Source of the DNA: a virus
Direction: 5' to 3' (one strand)
Virus record (IMG/VR): IMGVR_UViG_3300034402_000018
Coordinates: 1 to 63,082 of that record
DNA length: 63,082 nucleotides
Shown here piece by piece: positions 32,386 through 45,100 of the stretch. The stretch's first letter is position 1; every line of letters starts with the position of its first letter. Below the pieces are notes generated by a model that saw only the letters and a program-made list of their open reading frames with translations, did not search any database and was not told where the DNA came from. Both the position numbers and the translations under genes were made by a program.

Positions 32386-32775
32386 CTAGGCCCGAACGCG
32401 CAGCGCGCCCGCCGGTATGGTTACGGGCGTGCTCGGCTGTATAGTGCGAGGTATATTGAACGCGGTAAAGAATCGAAAGTGGATGGGCGAAGTCGACGTC
32501 GGGTGGGACCACACGCCCCAGTGGGTGGCCACCTGCAGGGCATCGATTTCCGCGACCTCTATATCGGCGGGGTTCGTCACCAGCCGGCCGCTGCGGTCGA
32601 ACCCCCCGGTGACGTCCACGCGCGTATAGCCCCCGGCCGTCATCTCGTGGGTGACCACCGAGTGCGTCAACTGGTTCTCCACCGGCTGGGCGGTATGCAG
32701 CGAGAGGTAGAGGGATGGCGGGGCTATGAGCAGGGCGTCCAGGGTCTCACCCGCGGTCTGTTCGGTCAGGCCCAT
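32386..32775 (-). CDS. Tail-tip accessory protein, paralogue group C
   Basis: 129 residues. SLYLSLHTAQPVENQLTHS ... EMTAGGYTRVDVTGGFD ... ATHWGVWSHPTSTSPIHFRFF matches its two relatives. Lies directly before the small distal-tail gene. The three copies probably arose by duplication. Confidence 0.6.
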   Translation of the reverse strand: MGLTEQTAGETLDALLIAPPSLYLSLHTAQPVENQLTHSVVTHEMTAGGYTRVDVTGGFDRSGRLVTNPADIEVAEIDALQVATHWGVWSHPTSTSPIHFRFFTAFNIPRTIQPSTPVTIPAGALRVRA

Positions 32776-32783
32776 CTTTACTC

Positions 32784-33179
32784 CTATAATTGAACTTCAA
32801 TCTCTCTCCACACGATCGAGAAGGGCTCGTAAAACCCACGATTGTCAGCGGTCTTAAGGGGCGGAAAGGTCACCGCAACCTTGAGGTCGCGCCAAACGAT
32901 GTCTGTGCCGTCTGGGTTCTTGCCGGCGTAGGTGTCGATGTAGCAGATCGGGTTCGACCCGATGTACGACTTGATGGCGTTGATGGCCTCCGCACGGCGC
33001 TGCCCGAAATGCCAGGTCACGATACGCAGCCTGCCCCCCGGCGGCTCGATCACTATAACCCCGCCAAGCACCGCCTTCTCTATGGTGGGCGTGAGATCCA
33101 CCTCGTGAGATGTGGGCCAGGTGAGGTCCACTACCGATGCGCCCGAATTGTCGAGCGGGTTGCCGTTGATGGCGTACAT
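32784..33179 (-). CDS. Small distal tail-like protein
   Basis: 131 residues immediately downstream of the tape measure (its start and the tape measure stop share a base). IVTWHFGQRRAEAINAIKSYIGSNPICYIDTYAGKN ... WRDLKVAVTFPPLKTADNRGFYEPFSIVWREIEV is a beta-rich small protein in the position of distal tail components. Assignment is by place and composition. Confidence 0.5.
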   Translation of the reverse strand: MYAINGNPLDNSGASVVDLTWPTSHEVDLTPTIEKAVLGGVIVIEPPGGRLRIVTWHFGQRRAEAINAIKSYIGSNPICYIDTYAGKNPDGTDIVWRDLKVAVTFPPLKTADNRGFYEPFSIVWREIEVQL

Positions 33180-36100
33180 CAGCCCCTCCCTTCCCTGGGC
33201 AGCGTGCCCGCCAAAGACCGCAACTGCCAGGTCTGCGCGTTCGCTATCTGTGCCGCCGTGGCGTGCGGGTCGTGGGTCTCCGTGACGTTGTTGGTGATGT
33301 TCGCGACAAAGCTGGATCCCACCGAGAAGGGGGTAGGCCCGCCTGGACCTGGTCGCGGCATAACGGGCTCCCCACCCACGGTCGTGCCAGGCGCAGGCGG
33401 TGCAGCCGCTGCTGCTTCCCTGGCCCTGGCTTCGCGTTCCAGGCGGTCCATCTCAGCCTCGGCGGCTTCCAGGCGCCGCTTGGCCTCACGAGCGGAAGCC
33501 GCGTCCCCCTTGCGCCGGGCTTCTTCGAGAGCGCGCCGGTAACGCTCGATGCCGAACTGGGCGCGGGCGATCAGGTTCTGCTCAGACTCCGCGTCCTTCA
33601 CCCCCAGTTCTACCGCCGCATCGGCCGCCTCTTTGAACTGGTCGGCGGCAGGCGACGTCTCCTTGACGCGCTCCAGCATCTCCTGTAGCGCTGCCTGCAT
33701 GTCGGGCAGCTCCCGGCCCTCAAAGGCATCCACCAGGCCCACCAGGTTCTCGATAGCCGCCTGCGCGCGCTTAAGGCGCGCCCTCAACTGCTCTGCCAGC
33801 TTGTCGTCACCACGCTTCTCGGCAGCGTCGATCGCTCGCAGCAGGTCTTGCTCCAGTGTTCTCAGGCCGTCCAGCTTGCGATTAGCCGCCCCCAGACGCG
33901 CCTGCTCCTCGTCCGAAAGTGCGCCCGTCCAGCTCTCCGGCGAAATCCCCGGTATGGCAGGTATACCGGGTACAGGCACCGCAGGCACCGCAGGCACCGC
34001 AGGCACCGCAGGCGTGCCCGGTGTTCCAGGTATCGGGGGCGTGGGGGGTGTTGCGTCTTCAGTGTGCTCCGCTGTATCTTCGGTATTCTTTGCCGTTTCT
34101 TCCGCGCTGCCTGCAATCCTCTCGACGTGCTCGACCAGGCGGGAGTTGGACGCCAGCACCTGCTGCCACAACTCGTCTATGTTGATGCCCGCGGCCTTGG
34201 CGATCGCTGCCGTGTTGAGCTCGACGGCCAGCGTATTGCGGTCGAGCGCCGTGGTGTTCTCGTCGGAAAGATCGGCGAACAGGCCCGCCTGCACGTCACC
34301 CAGGGTGGCATCGGGGCTGGCGGATGCAAGCTCCCGCAGCCGCGCAACGAAGCGCCCCAGCGAAGAAGTATCATCGGAGGGCAGGTCGGGGAGGCCGCTG
34401 ATAATGTCCGCGATCTTGGCGTTGGGGTCAGCCTCTTTCAGCTGGCGCAGGATCGCCGTGATCCCGGGCTCGTCGATCCCTGCGGTGCCCAGACCCTTCA
34501 AGAATTCCCGCAAGCCGAGGGCGATGCGGCGAGCACCCGCCGACAGGTTGACCACGTCACCAGGCGCCCCGACCCCCAGCTCCTGAGCCTGGCGCAGCCT
34601 GTTGAGCTCAGGATCCTCGAAGATCAGCTTGCGCAGCGCGTCGATCGTAGTGTTCGGGTCGAGCATCGCGATCAAGACCTTGAGGCGCTCGGCGAAGGGG
34701 CCCTTGGCCTGCACCAGCAGGGCCTGCACATCCCCGATGGTGCGCGTGCCCTCGACACGGCGCAAGGCGTTCAGGAAGTCGGCAACGAAGGGATCTATCT
34801 CGCCGGGAGGCGCCGACTGCAGCTGGAGCAGTATAGCGTTCGCCACCAGGGCGGTAGCGTTACGCACCGAGCCGTTCCCCTCGAAGAGGAGGGCCTTGAT
34901 GTCGGCCGCCGTGATGCGGTCTCGCGACACGCCCAGGGCCTGGAGTATATCGAGTATACGCTGGAGGATCGGGTCGCCAGGGGTCGCCCGAAGCTGGCCC
35001 TGCAGCTCGAAGAGGGTACGGTCGTCGGGCGCGCCCGCTATCACCTTGAGGAAGTCGGCGATCTCTTCCTTGCCGGAGTTCGCCGTGAGGAGCGCTATGA
35101 GCTCGGGGACCAGGGTGCGGTCTGCGGTCGCCGCCGCCACGTTGCGTATCGCCTGGCGTTCAGGGTGCGCGCGGTTCAGCTCCTCTTCGGCGAACTGATC
35201 GCGCAGCCCCGGGTGGCGGGCGAAGAAGTCGTCCCACGCCTTCTGTATCGCCACCTCGTCGAGACCCACGTCAAGCCCTACCTCTATCTTGCGAGGCAGG
35301 CCGTTCGGGAACATCTCCTCCATGAACTGCTGGGTGACCGACTTGCCTGACGCGGCTGCCCCCTTCTTGCCGCCCGGCAAGAGGCCAAGCTCCTGCAGCA
35401 CCAAGCGGATCTGCTCAATACCGCCGGCACCGAGCAGCTGGGCCGAGGCCCGCAGCGCCTCGAACGCCACTTTCATCTGGGAGCGCGCGAAGCCCGAGAA
35501 GCGCGCCAACTTGTTGGCCGCAAGCTCGGTGGCCCCCGATAGAAAAGCGTCTATCACCACGCTCATATCCCCGCCCGCCTCCTCGACGATACTCACCATG
35601 TCGGTGAGCACCTTGCGGGCGGCCGCGATCTTGGTGGTGGAGGTGCCCGCGCCCGGCTCCGCGCCGCCAACATCGGCCCCGCCCACTGCGGGCAGCACCC
35701 TGCGCGGGTTGACCGGCACCTGGGAGGTGGGGTTCTTTCCCTCACGAAACTCGAAGTGCAGGTGCGGTCCCGTAGACTTACCCGTAGAGCCGACGTAGCC
35801 TATCACCTGGCCCTTGGTGACGTGCTGGCCCACGCTCACCCAGGGGAAGGTCTTCCCCTTGTGTGGCAAGTGATCCATGTGAGCGTACCAGGTGGAATAG
35901 CCGTCATGGTCTACCACCACCAGGTTACCGTAGCCCACCGTAGACCAGCCTGCCACGCGCACTTTGCCGTCGTCGTAGGCCCTGATCTCTGTCCCCTGGA
36001 CGGCCGCCAGGTCGATACCCGTATGCTGGCCACGCTGGGTGCCGGAGAACTCCTGGGTAACGCGGGAGAAGCCCGGGCCGAGCGGGAAGATACCGCCCCT

Positions 36101-39100
36101 GGCACCATCTCGCCCGATAGCTGTCGAGGGCCTCACCGGCACGCCCGAGTCGGCGTCGCCCGTGGCCTGCGCCATCGCCTCTTCAGTAGCTTCTTTGATA
36201 TCGGAAGCGCTCTCGCGCACGGAGTTCAGGATACCCTCGATGAAGGACTGCCCTACCCTGATCCCCAGATTGCTGAACCCGATGCCTCTGTCCGCGTCAC
36301 CCGTCGTAGTATCGCCGAAGAGCGACTCCTCAAGAGAAGTATTGATGCTTGACCCGAACTGGTCCGCCACCGCTTTGATCGCCGCCTGGCCCGCATCGGT
36401 TGAAAGGTACGCCAGGCCCTTGGGCCCTATCAGGCGCTGCGCCAGCTCGCCGGCTTTATTGATGGGCTGGTCGTCTCCCAGTGATATACCCATCGCGAGC
36501 AGCATGGTATCGATGACATCTTGACTGTACTGGCTGACCGCTGCCTGCGCGCCGGGACCTGCCATAACGCCCAGGCCCTCCGGCCCAACGACGCCCGCGC
36601 CTGCCGCACCCGCGGCTTCCGGCATGCCCATGAGAAGACGCGTAACGGCATCCACCTGAGCCCGCACCACGTCGCGCATGGCGGGGGAACCCTCCTCCAC
36701 CCCGGCGGCCACGGCAGGGGGCACCGCCGCGCCCGCCTCCTTAGCCTCCACCGCCAACCCACTGACGCTGCGTTGCACGGGCTCTACGATGCCCTCGGCA
36801 GTAGCATTTGCAATTACGCTTTTACCTGCCTGAAGCCCCTCTGCCACTTTCTCACTAATCGTATTTGCAAGGCGCTGCATCTCGGGCCCAAACGGGCCTG
36901 CTATGCCCCCCAGGAGGCCTTTCAAACTCTCACGCAGCTGGTCGTTCAAACCGATGCGCTCGAGCAGTACGCGCCATTCTTCAGGGTGAGCAAGCAATTC
37001 TTCTCTGAGCGTGTCCCTGCCTTCTTGCGTTTTGAGGGCTTCTACGAGAGCATCCCGAATTGCTTTCTGTTGCTCGTGGGGAACAGGGTTGCCCAGGCTG
37101 GCTGGTGACAGCGCAGAGAATATCGCACTGCGCTGTACATCAGTGCCAAACAAAGGCGCAAAGGCCTGCACAACACCAGGCACCTTGAGATTTAATGGCG
37201 GTAGCACCGCCTGCACTCTGTCGGCTATACGCTCTTCGATAGGCCTCACCGCATCCACGGCTTCAGGGGCTAGGGCACGGGCCACCGCCTGCAGATCGCG
37301 CGCCGCTCGCGTTATCTCCTGTGCAGCAGCCGACTGTTCATATGCAGCTCCAATCTGGTCCCTGGCGGCCTTGTCCCAGCCCGTCACGTCCAGCACAGTA
37401 GCCGCGCCAGCTACCACGGCGCCGGCAGCGTCGAGGCCCAACGCCTTGCGGATAGCCTCTACCTCGCTACCTCCAAATACGCCGCTTCCCAGAATGGCGT
37501 TAAGGCGCTCAAGCGTGGCTCCCGACCCGGTAGCCGTAGGCTCGCCCTTCTCGCCCACCGTGCCTCGCACCGCTCTCGCCAACTTCTCAAGGAAAGCCGG
37601 GTCTTCGAAGAAGCGAGCAAGCTCTTCGCGGGTGCCACCGGCAGCGGCGAGTATCAGGAAATGAACCACGTCCGCATCCACCCCCACCTGGGGAACAAAG
37701 CTATCTGGAGGGATAAGGCCCTCGACTATTTCGGCTGCGGACAGGTTGAGGCCCGCCCTATCCGCCAGGCGCACCACCTTTTCCACCAGAGCAACCATCG
37801 TCTCCATGTCGCCGTTAAGCAGGTCCAGCTGGGCCTTGGCAAGCTCGATGTCTAAACGGTTCCGGTCAACGAACTGCTGCACCCTCTGAGTAGAGCTCAA
37901 GGGCTCAGTCCCAGGCAGCTTAGGCGGCGGCGTCTCAGTGGACACGCGCTTGGCGGCATCCTTGATGGATTTCTCCGCGGCCATGCGCTTCTCGATCGCC
38001 TCGGTCTCTTTGTTGAGCGCGTCGATCCGCGTCTGAGTATTGGCGACCGCATCGGTCGTTCGGTCGATCTCTTGCTGGCGCAGGCGGTCTGCTACTTCAA
38101 ACTGGCCCTTGAGTATTTCAAGCTCGTTCTCAAGAGGCTTGGTTACTGCATCAGATTTTCGCTGGGCCGCCTTCTCCGCCCGCTCCATCGTCTCGATCTG
38201 GAGGTTCAGGCCATCGATAATCTCATCTATGGTCTGGTTAAACTGCCCCTTCTCCTCTTTGATCCCGTCGAGGGCCTTGCCCTGCTTTTCGAAAAGTATG
38301 TCATACGAGGACTTAAAGGTATCCAGTTGGCGCTGGGCCGCGCGCTCGGCGCCCTCCGCAGCCGCAAGCTCCTGGCCCTGCAGCGCAGCCACGTCTTCTT
38401 TGGTGCGGCCCAGCAGGTCGAGGAAGGCCTGGGCCACCTTTATCTTGGCGGCGGTCGCAAGGATAGAGGCATCGCGGTCGGCCTCCACCTTTTCGCGGTT
38501 CGCCGCCAGCAACTCGCCTTCGCGCTCCAGGCGATCGGCATTGCGAGCGCCGTCACGCTGTATATCTTCCAGGCGCTCTTTGGCGGCGCGCTGCTGCTCC
38601 TCGGCCTCGTCACGTATACGCTCGGCCTCATCGGCCTGCACCTGGAGGAGGGCGCGCCTTGCGGCAATGTCGTTCTCAAAGTTGAGGCGCGACTGCTCCT
38701 TCTCCTCTTGAAGGCGCTTGACCTCTTCCTGGTCGCCACGTTGGCGGGCAGCCAGGATACGCTGCTCGAAGTCGAGGTCGCGCTTATTCTGCTCGCGCTG
38801 AGCTGCCTTGATCTCCTTGGAAGTGCCACGCACCGCGGCATCCCGTACCTTGAGCTCGGCGCGGTACTTATCCTCGATGCGGTCGATCTCCTCTTGCTGG
38901 AGGCGCACATTCTCGCGCAGATCGAGCTGGGCCGACTTGACCACCGCCGCGTGGGCTTTCTCGGCCGCGGTCGCCCGGTCTATGAGCGATGCGTAGCTCT
39001 CCTCCTTGCGGGCACGCTCGTCCTGCAGGTCCGCGATCACCCTCTGCTCGTGGAGGTTGGCCACCTCAAAGGAGGCCGCCACCGCCGCCTGCTGGGTGCG

Positions 39101-42100
39101 CAGGTCCTCGAGCGCGCTAGATGCCCGGTCGTGCGCCGCCTCAAAAGCCTTCAGCACCGGGTCAAATTGGGCGTGGAAACCCTTGATGGTCCCTTCCTGG
39201 TTGAAAATGCGAGCATCGGCGGCTCGATTGAAGAGACGCTTCTCAAAATTGAGATCGTCTACCCGGTCTTTTACGGCATCGATCTGCAGTCGCGCCGCAT
39301 CCGCCTCTTTCTCGCGGGCGTCAGTGAGCTTCTTGATGGCGGCCGTCTTATCTTCAATCGTCTGCTGCTCGGCGCGTGAGCGGCGCGTGTCCTCCAGCTG
39401 CAGAGCCTTGAGGGCCCTCTGCTGGCTCTCGAGATTGCTCTGCTCCCCCACCAGGGCGGCCAGATCCTGGCCCAGCTTGGTGATCTCAGCATCCTCGAAG
39501 ATATTGGGTATCTTGAGGCGCTCGCCGAGGTTGTCGATCACCGCCTGTATCTGGGCCACGCTCGGCGCATCGCCCAGCTTCGCAAGCTCCGATAAGAAGA
39601 CCTCCCGGAAACGGGCGGCTATAGTGGCCGCGGGCCGCCCCGCCTCGGCGTCGACCGCTAGGCGCTGGTCTAGGTCATCGAGGAAGCGCTTGAGCACATC
39701 GAGCGCCGGCCCCTGCAGGCCGTTGATCAAGTCCTCTTCGGAGCCAGGCTCGAAGCCCACGATCTTGCCGGAGACCTTGATAGGCACCGGCACGTCAGCG
39801 ATATCGTTCGGTATCTGCGCGATCTGCGCGCGCAGCATGTCCTCGATCTCGGTCTTGAACCCAGCCTCTTTGCCCTTGGCTATCTCGATCTGAAGGTGCT
39901 CCGCCGACACCTTCAAGTCGATTACTTGCTTGCCGAAGTTAGCCGACTTTGCAGCTTTGGCCTGGGCCTCCTGGAAGATCTCCGACATGACCTTGCTCAT
40001 CTGGTCGGAGATCTCGTTGGATCTCGTAAAATCGAAGCCGATATCGCCCTGGGTGGGATCGAGGTTGAACTTCATCTCTGAGAGGAAGATTTGCAGCCTC
40101 TTGAGCTCGCCGCCCACCTGATCGACTATGGTAGGCATCAGGCGTGCAAAAGAGAGAATGCCGTCCTGCGCCGAGAAGAACCCTTCTCGGGCCCTTCGAG
40201 CAACGCCCCCTATCAAATCGCCCAGTGTCTCGGCGGCGCGTATCATACCGGAGTCCTGCAGCAGGTTGGCCGCGCCCTCCAGGAACTTCTTGAGCTCATC
40301 AGTAAGGGGGGCGCCGATACGCCCGACGAAGATGGTGAGCACATCACCGAAATTGGCCAGCCGCCCGTTGAAAGTGTCCATCTGAGCCAACAGCGCCCCG
40401 CCGTAGAGCCTGTTCATGCCCCGGATCAAGGCGTCGACGCCCTCCTTCGAGTTGATGGCCTGGCGGCCGATGTCGAACACCTGGTCGGCGGTCAGGCCCA
40501 GCTCACGCTGCAAGATCGCAAAGGCGGGAATACCGGCCTCCGCCAACTGGCGCAGGTCCTGGGAGATGAGGACATTCTTAGCGCGGATCTGCCCGTAAGC
40601 CAGGATCACCCGGTTGAGCGTATCTTTGTCGCCTCCCACGGCAGCCACCGCCGCACCCAGCGTGCGGAATACGGGCAACACCTCGTTGGCGGCAACACCC
40701 ATGGCCAGCAAGCGCTTGGTGGCGCCCAGCAGCTCGTCCACGTTGAAGGGGGTGGAGGTCGCGAACTTGAGGATGTCCTCGGAGAGTCTTGCAGCCTCCC
40801 TGCCGCCCTTCACGAACACCCGCAGGCCGACTGTCGCCGTCTCCATGCGGGCGTTGAAGCCGATGAGGGCATCACCTATATTGGTGAGGCCCGATCTGAG
40901 CGCGTAAGATGCCTGGAGAAGAGCCGATCCTATAACGCCACCTACGATGCCGGAGCGAAGCGACCCGCCGCCCCTGCCACCCAGGAAGCCGGACCCCGCC
41001 ATCTTCTGCTCGACGTTCCCTACCGCCTGGCCCAGCTTGCCCAGGACAGGTATGAGGCCCAGGAAATTGCCCTTGCCCTGCTTCTCGAAGCGAGCGGTCT
41101 CGTTGGTGAGCTTGCGTATGCGCGCCTCAACTCGCTCGGCCGCCCTGTCGAGGCCTTTGTAGGCAGCCACCTGGTCGGCTGTAGCCCGGCCCCCACCCGC
41201 CGAATCTATCAGGTGCAGCTGCTCCGCGCGCAGCCCTTTGAGCGTGACCTGCAGCTTTTCGACCGCCGCCTTCTGCTCGATGTACTTGCGCGTCCTGAAA
41301 TCGAATTGATCCAGGCCTGCCCGCGCATTATCCAGGGGTCCAGTCTTTAAGAGGTCGGGCACCGTGCCCCTGCCTGCCAACGCTGCAACACCGGGGACCG
41401 CAGCAAGCGGGTTAAGATCACCCTTGAGAACACGAGCCGCTGCCACCGCCCCCTGCAGCACGCGCTCAAAGCGCGTCATATTATGCGTCGAGCGAGCTAA
41501 CGTATCTTCTATATTGGCGAAGGCCGTCGCCTGGGCCCTGGCAGCAATCGCCCCCTCATTGATGCGCGCCGACTCGATCTCGATGGCACGCGAGCGCTCG
41601 CCCACGGTCTTTTCGGTGAGATCGCGCTCCAGGTTGGCCTGACGCTGCAGGTGCTTCTCCAACTGGTCGTGCTGCCCGGTGACCTTGCGAAGCTCAACCT
41701 CGATCTCTTTGTAGCGGTCGCGGGCAGCGGCGATCTCTTTGGTGACCAGCTTGCCGTCCCGCAGCAGGCCCTGGAGGGCCGACCCTTCGATCTCGAGGGC
41801 GGCCCTGCGCTCCTTGAGAATGGCAAGCTCGTCAAAGCCGGCCGCCAGCTTACCTCGCACGTCGAAGAGGGTATTCTGGCGCTCCGTGGCATTGCGCTGT
41901 CGCGCCGCTGCCTGCAGGTCCGCCAGAGAGCCTGAAAACCTCTTGCCGTCTTTGTCTATCCCGCCGAACACCCTGTCAAAATCATCGACCGGTATAGTGG
42001 GCCCTGTCTTCAGCGTAGAAAAGGCAACCTTGACCTGGCGAATAGCGTCTTCGATCTCATCGACATGCTTCTGCAAAATGGCAGTGGGCAACAACGCTGC

Positions 42101-45100
42101 GGCTGCCGCAGCAAGCTCAGCTCGCTTACTCAACAACGTCGCCTCGAGGTCGTCTATCAACCCCCCGGCAAACGTGCGTACAGCCGCGTCCGCATCGGTC
42201 ACCAGCCCCGCATTCACCGCCTGCTTTATATGGTTGATGGTGACCCGGATATCCTTGAGCAACTCAGCGCCCAGGTTGTACCCCTCGAAGCCTACCAGCA
42301 GGCCCGCCGCCATCGCCTCACCTATGTGGCGGGTAACGCGGGAAGGGGACTTAATCTGGAGCACATCTTCCATGTCCGTAATGAGCAGGCGCATCTGGGT
42401 GCGTATCTCTTCGCGCGTACCCTCAAAGCCTATGTGCGCCCCTTCGGTCATGCCCTCGCCCAGGGCCTCCCCCGCGTGAACGCCCGCCGCCCGCATAACC
42501 GCAGCATCGTCGGCGCGTATGCCCGCGCCCAGCAGCTTGATATCGGTGACGGGCGGCCCAATATGGCGTGTCGCCCCGCCCTGCACAGGACCACCCGGTA
42601 TCCGCTCGAAACGCTGTATGGTGGCGCGGCCAAGCTCGGTGCCGAAATCCGAGCGCTTTTTCGCCACCAGATTGCCCAGCTCCTCGAGCTTGTCGTCGCT
42701 CACCCGGCCCAAGAGACGGGCACCGTCGGTGTAGAAGGCGGCCACCTTCTTACCCAGGAGGACCGCCGCGCCCAGGTTGAACGCCAGAGCGTTGTCAAAG
42801 GCGTCGGCACCCTCGCGCACCAGGGCGACCACAGTGTCGGCCTGCTCAGCTATGGCCAGCGATTTTTCAACGCCCGCGGCCTCTCGGGTCAGGCGGCCGG
42901 TTTCGCTCTTGGCGCGCCGCACGATCTCGCCTACGCTGGAGAGCTGGCCCTGGGCGTTCAGCACCTGTTTGTCCCAGACGGCATTCACCATATCCACAGG
43001 ATTGGCATCCACCATCAACGCGCGCAGCAGGCTGCCGATCTTGCGCTGCTGGGCGCCCGATGCATCCACGATAGAGCGGCCTATAGGGTCGGCGCCCGCC
43101 TCCGCGACGGCTTGCTGTAATAGATTGCGAAGCGCGCCCGCCGAAACATCCATCATCCTGGCAGAGGTCAGGAAGGCCGCATCGACCGCTCTCTTAGTCT
43201 CCTCCTTTGCAACCGCTTCCAGCCTTTCGACAGCTTCTTCCACGGGGGCTGATAACCGCGCCACGCCCTCAGGCTCGACCACCTGCACATTCTCGATACG
43301 CCCACCTATGGCCTTGAAGACCTGGTCATTGAGACGCTTGAGCCGGGCAGCGTGGTCCGTGCCCTCGAAGCGCTGAAGCGCCTGGGCGAGGGCCACATCT
43401 CGCAGGCCGCCGCCGCCGGCAGCGAGTCCCGCGGCCTGCAGCTTGGCGTGAACGCCGGCGAGGGTGGCCTCCCAGTCCTGCAGGTTCTGCCCTTCGGCCA
43501 GCAACAGTGCCTGGATGGCCGCATCCTCGCGAATGATACCCTCTACCGCGGCGCGCATCTCCGCTTGCCTGGTTGCAAGCTCGGCAAGCTGCTGGCCCCG
43601 CAGCTGCTCCTGGAGCTTCGGCTCCCGGCCCGACCTTATACGCACCTGCTGAGAGGTGTCGCCCAGGAAGAAGCCCGATGCCGGGTTCCTGGGGTCGAAA
43701 GCATCGATACCTTCCTGGTCGGGGCTGCGCTGGAACTGGCCGAAAGCACCCTCGGTAAAACGACGCAAGAAAGCGGAGCGGGCCAGGGAGATGCCGGCAC
43801 GCTGCAGGTCCTCGAACCGAAACTGCACGTAACCGCGCATGAAGTCCTGGACAAACTCCGTGAGACCAGCTTTCTCCAGGGCAGACGCCAGATCATGGGC
43901 GCCCTGTGCAGCTAAAGCGTCAAAATCAAAGTCCAGGTCCTCTTGTTTGCCGATTTCGGCAGAGAACTCCTTAGCGAAGGTGGCCACCTTGAAGCCGGCT
44001 GGGGAGGCGGGGATAATCGCGCGCCCGCCCAGTATCTTGAGCGCATCGCGCAGGTCGTCGGGCGTGCTCGTAGGCACCTTGTTATTGAGGAGGGCCCGCA
44101 GCACCACGGCGGGCTGCTGCTGAACGTAGTCGTTGACTAAGGCCTGCATGCGGCGTAGGTTGGCCTCTATTACGGGCCTGCGGCGTCTGACCTCTTCGGA
44201 GAGGGGGTTGAAGCGCACGCGGTGCACCTGGGGCTCCGTGGTTGCGCGTCGTCTGGCATCGGCCTGCAGATCGCGGCGCAGATCCTCCTCGACCTCCCGC
44301 ACGAACTCCTCGTCCTTGGAGAGGATGTCAGCAGCCTGAGAGATACGCTTCGTATCGCCATCTACGATGCGCGCCGCCATCCCCTGCAAATTGGAAGGAT
44401 TAGCCTTGAGGCCCCGCACACGGGCCAGCTCCGCCGCCGCCTGAGCCACGCGCTCCCTGGCGCCCTCAAGATCGGCGTCAAAAGCGCTGGAGGCGCGCGC
44501 CCTGGCCTGCGCCGGGGCCAGGGCGCCAGACCTGATCGCCGGGCCCAGCGCCTGCAGAAAGGCCCGCTTACCCTCAACCAGGCGGCCCAGGGCCTTCTGC
44601 GCATCGGTGACCTCATCCTGCACATCCTTAAAAGCCTTGTTGAGGCTGTTGTCGAGTGCGGCCTGCGCCTCGCGTGCCCCCACCAGGTCGATGGCCAGCT
44701 GGCGAGCGGGAGCCGGGGAGAGGCCGCCCTGGAGGGCCCGGGCGCGGGCGCGCCGTCGCAGCTCGCCCGACTCGCGCTGCCGCTCTATCTCCGCCTCTAC
44801 CTGCAGCGCAATGCTGTTGCGGGCGCGTATCTCCTCGCGCTCGCGCTCTATGGCGTCTTGTAACGCCGATTGGTTCAGGTCACGCGCGCGAGCCTGAGAA
44901 GCTGCCACAGGCACGGGGCGCATCAAGAAGAGGGTGCGGTCGCCCCCGGCTATGCGCCGGCGGGCCGCCTCGTGTCCCTGCGGATCCTCCTGGAAAAGCC
45001 TAAAGAGCGATTCCTGGTGGCGGACATCGCGCAGGCTGGCAAACTGGGGTCCGCGCTCCTTGGGGGCCCTGGCCAGCAATGCATCCTGCTCTCGGATCGC

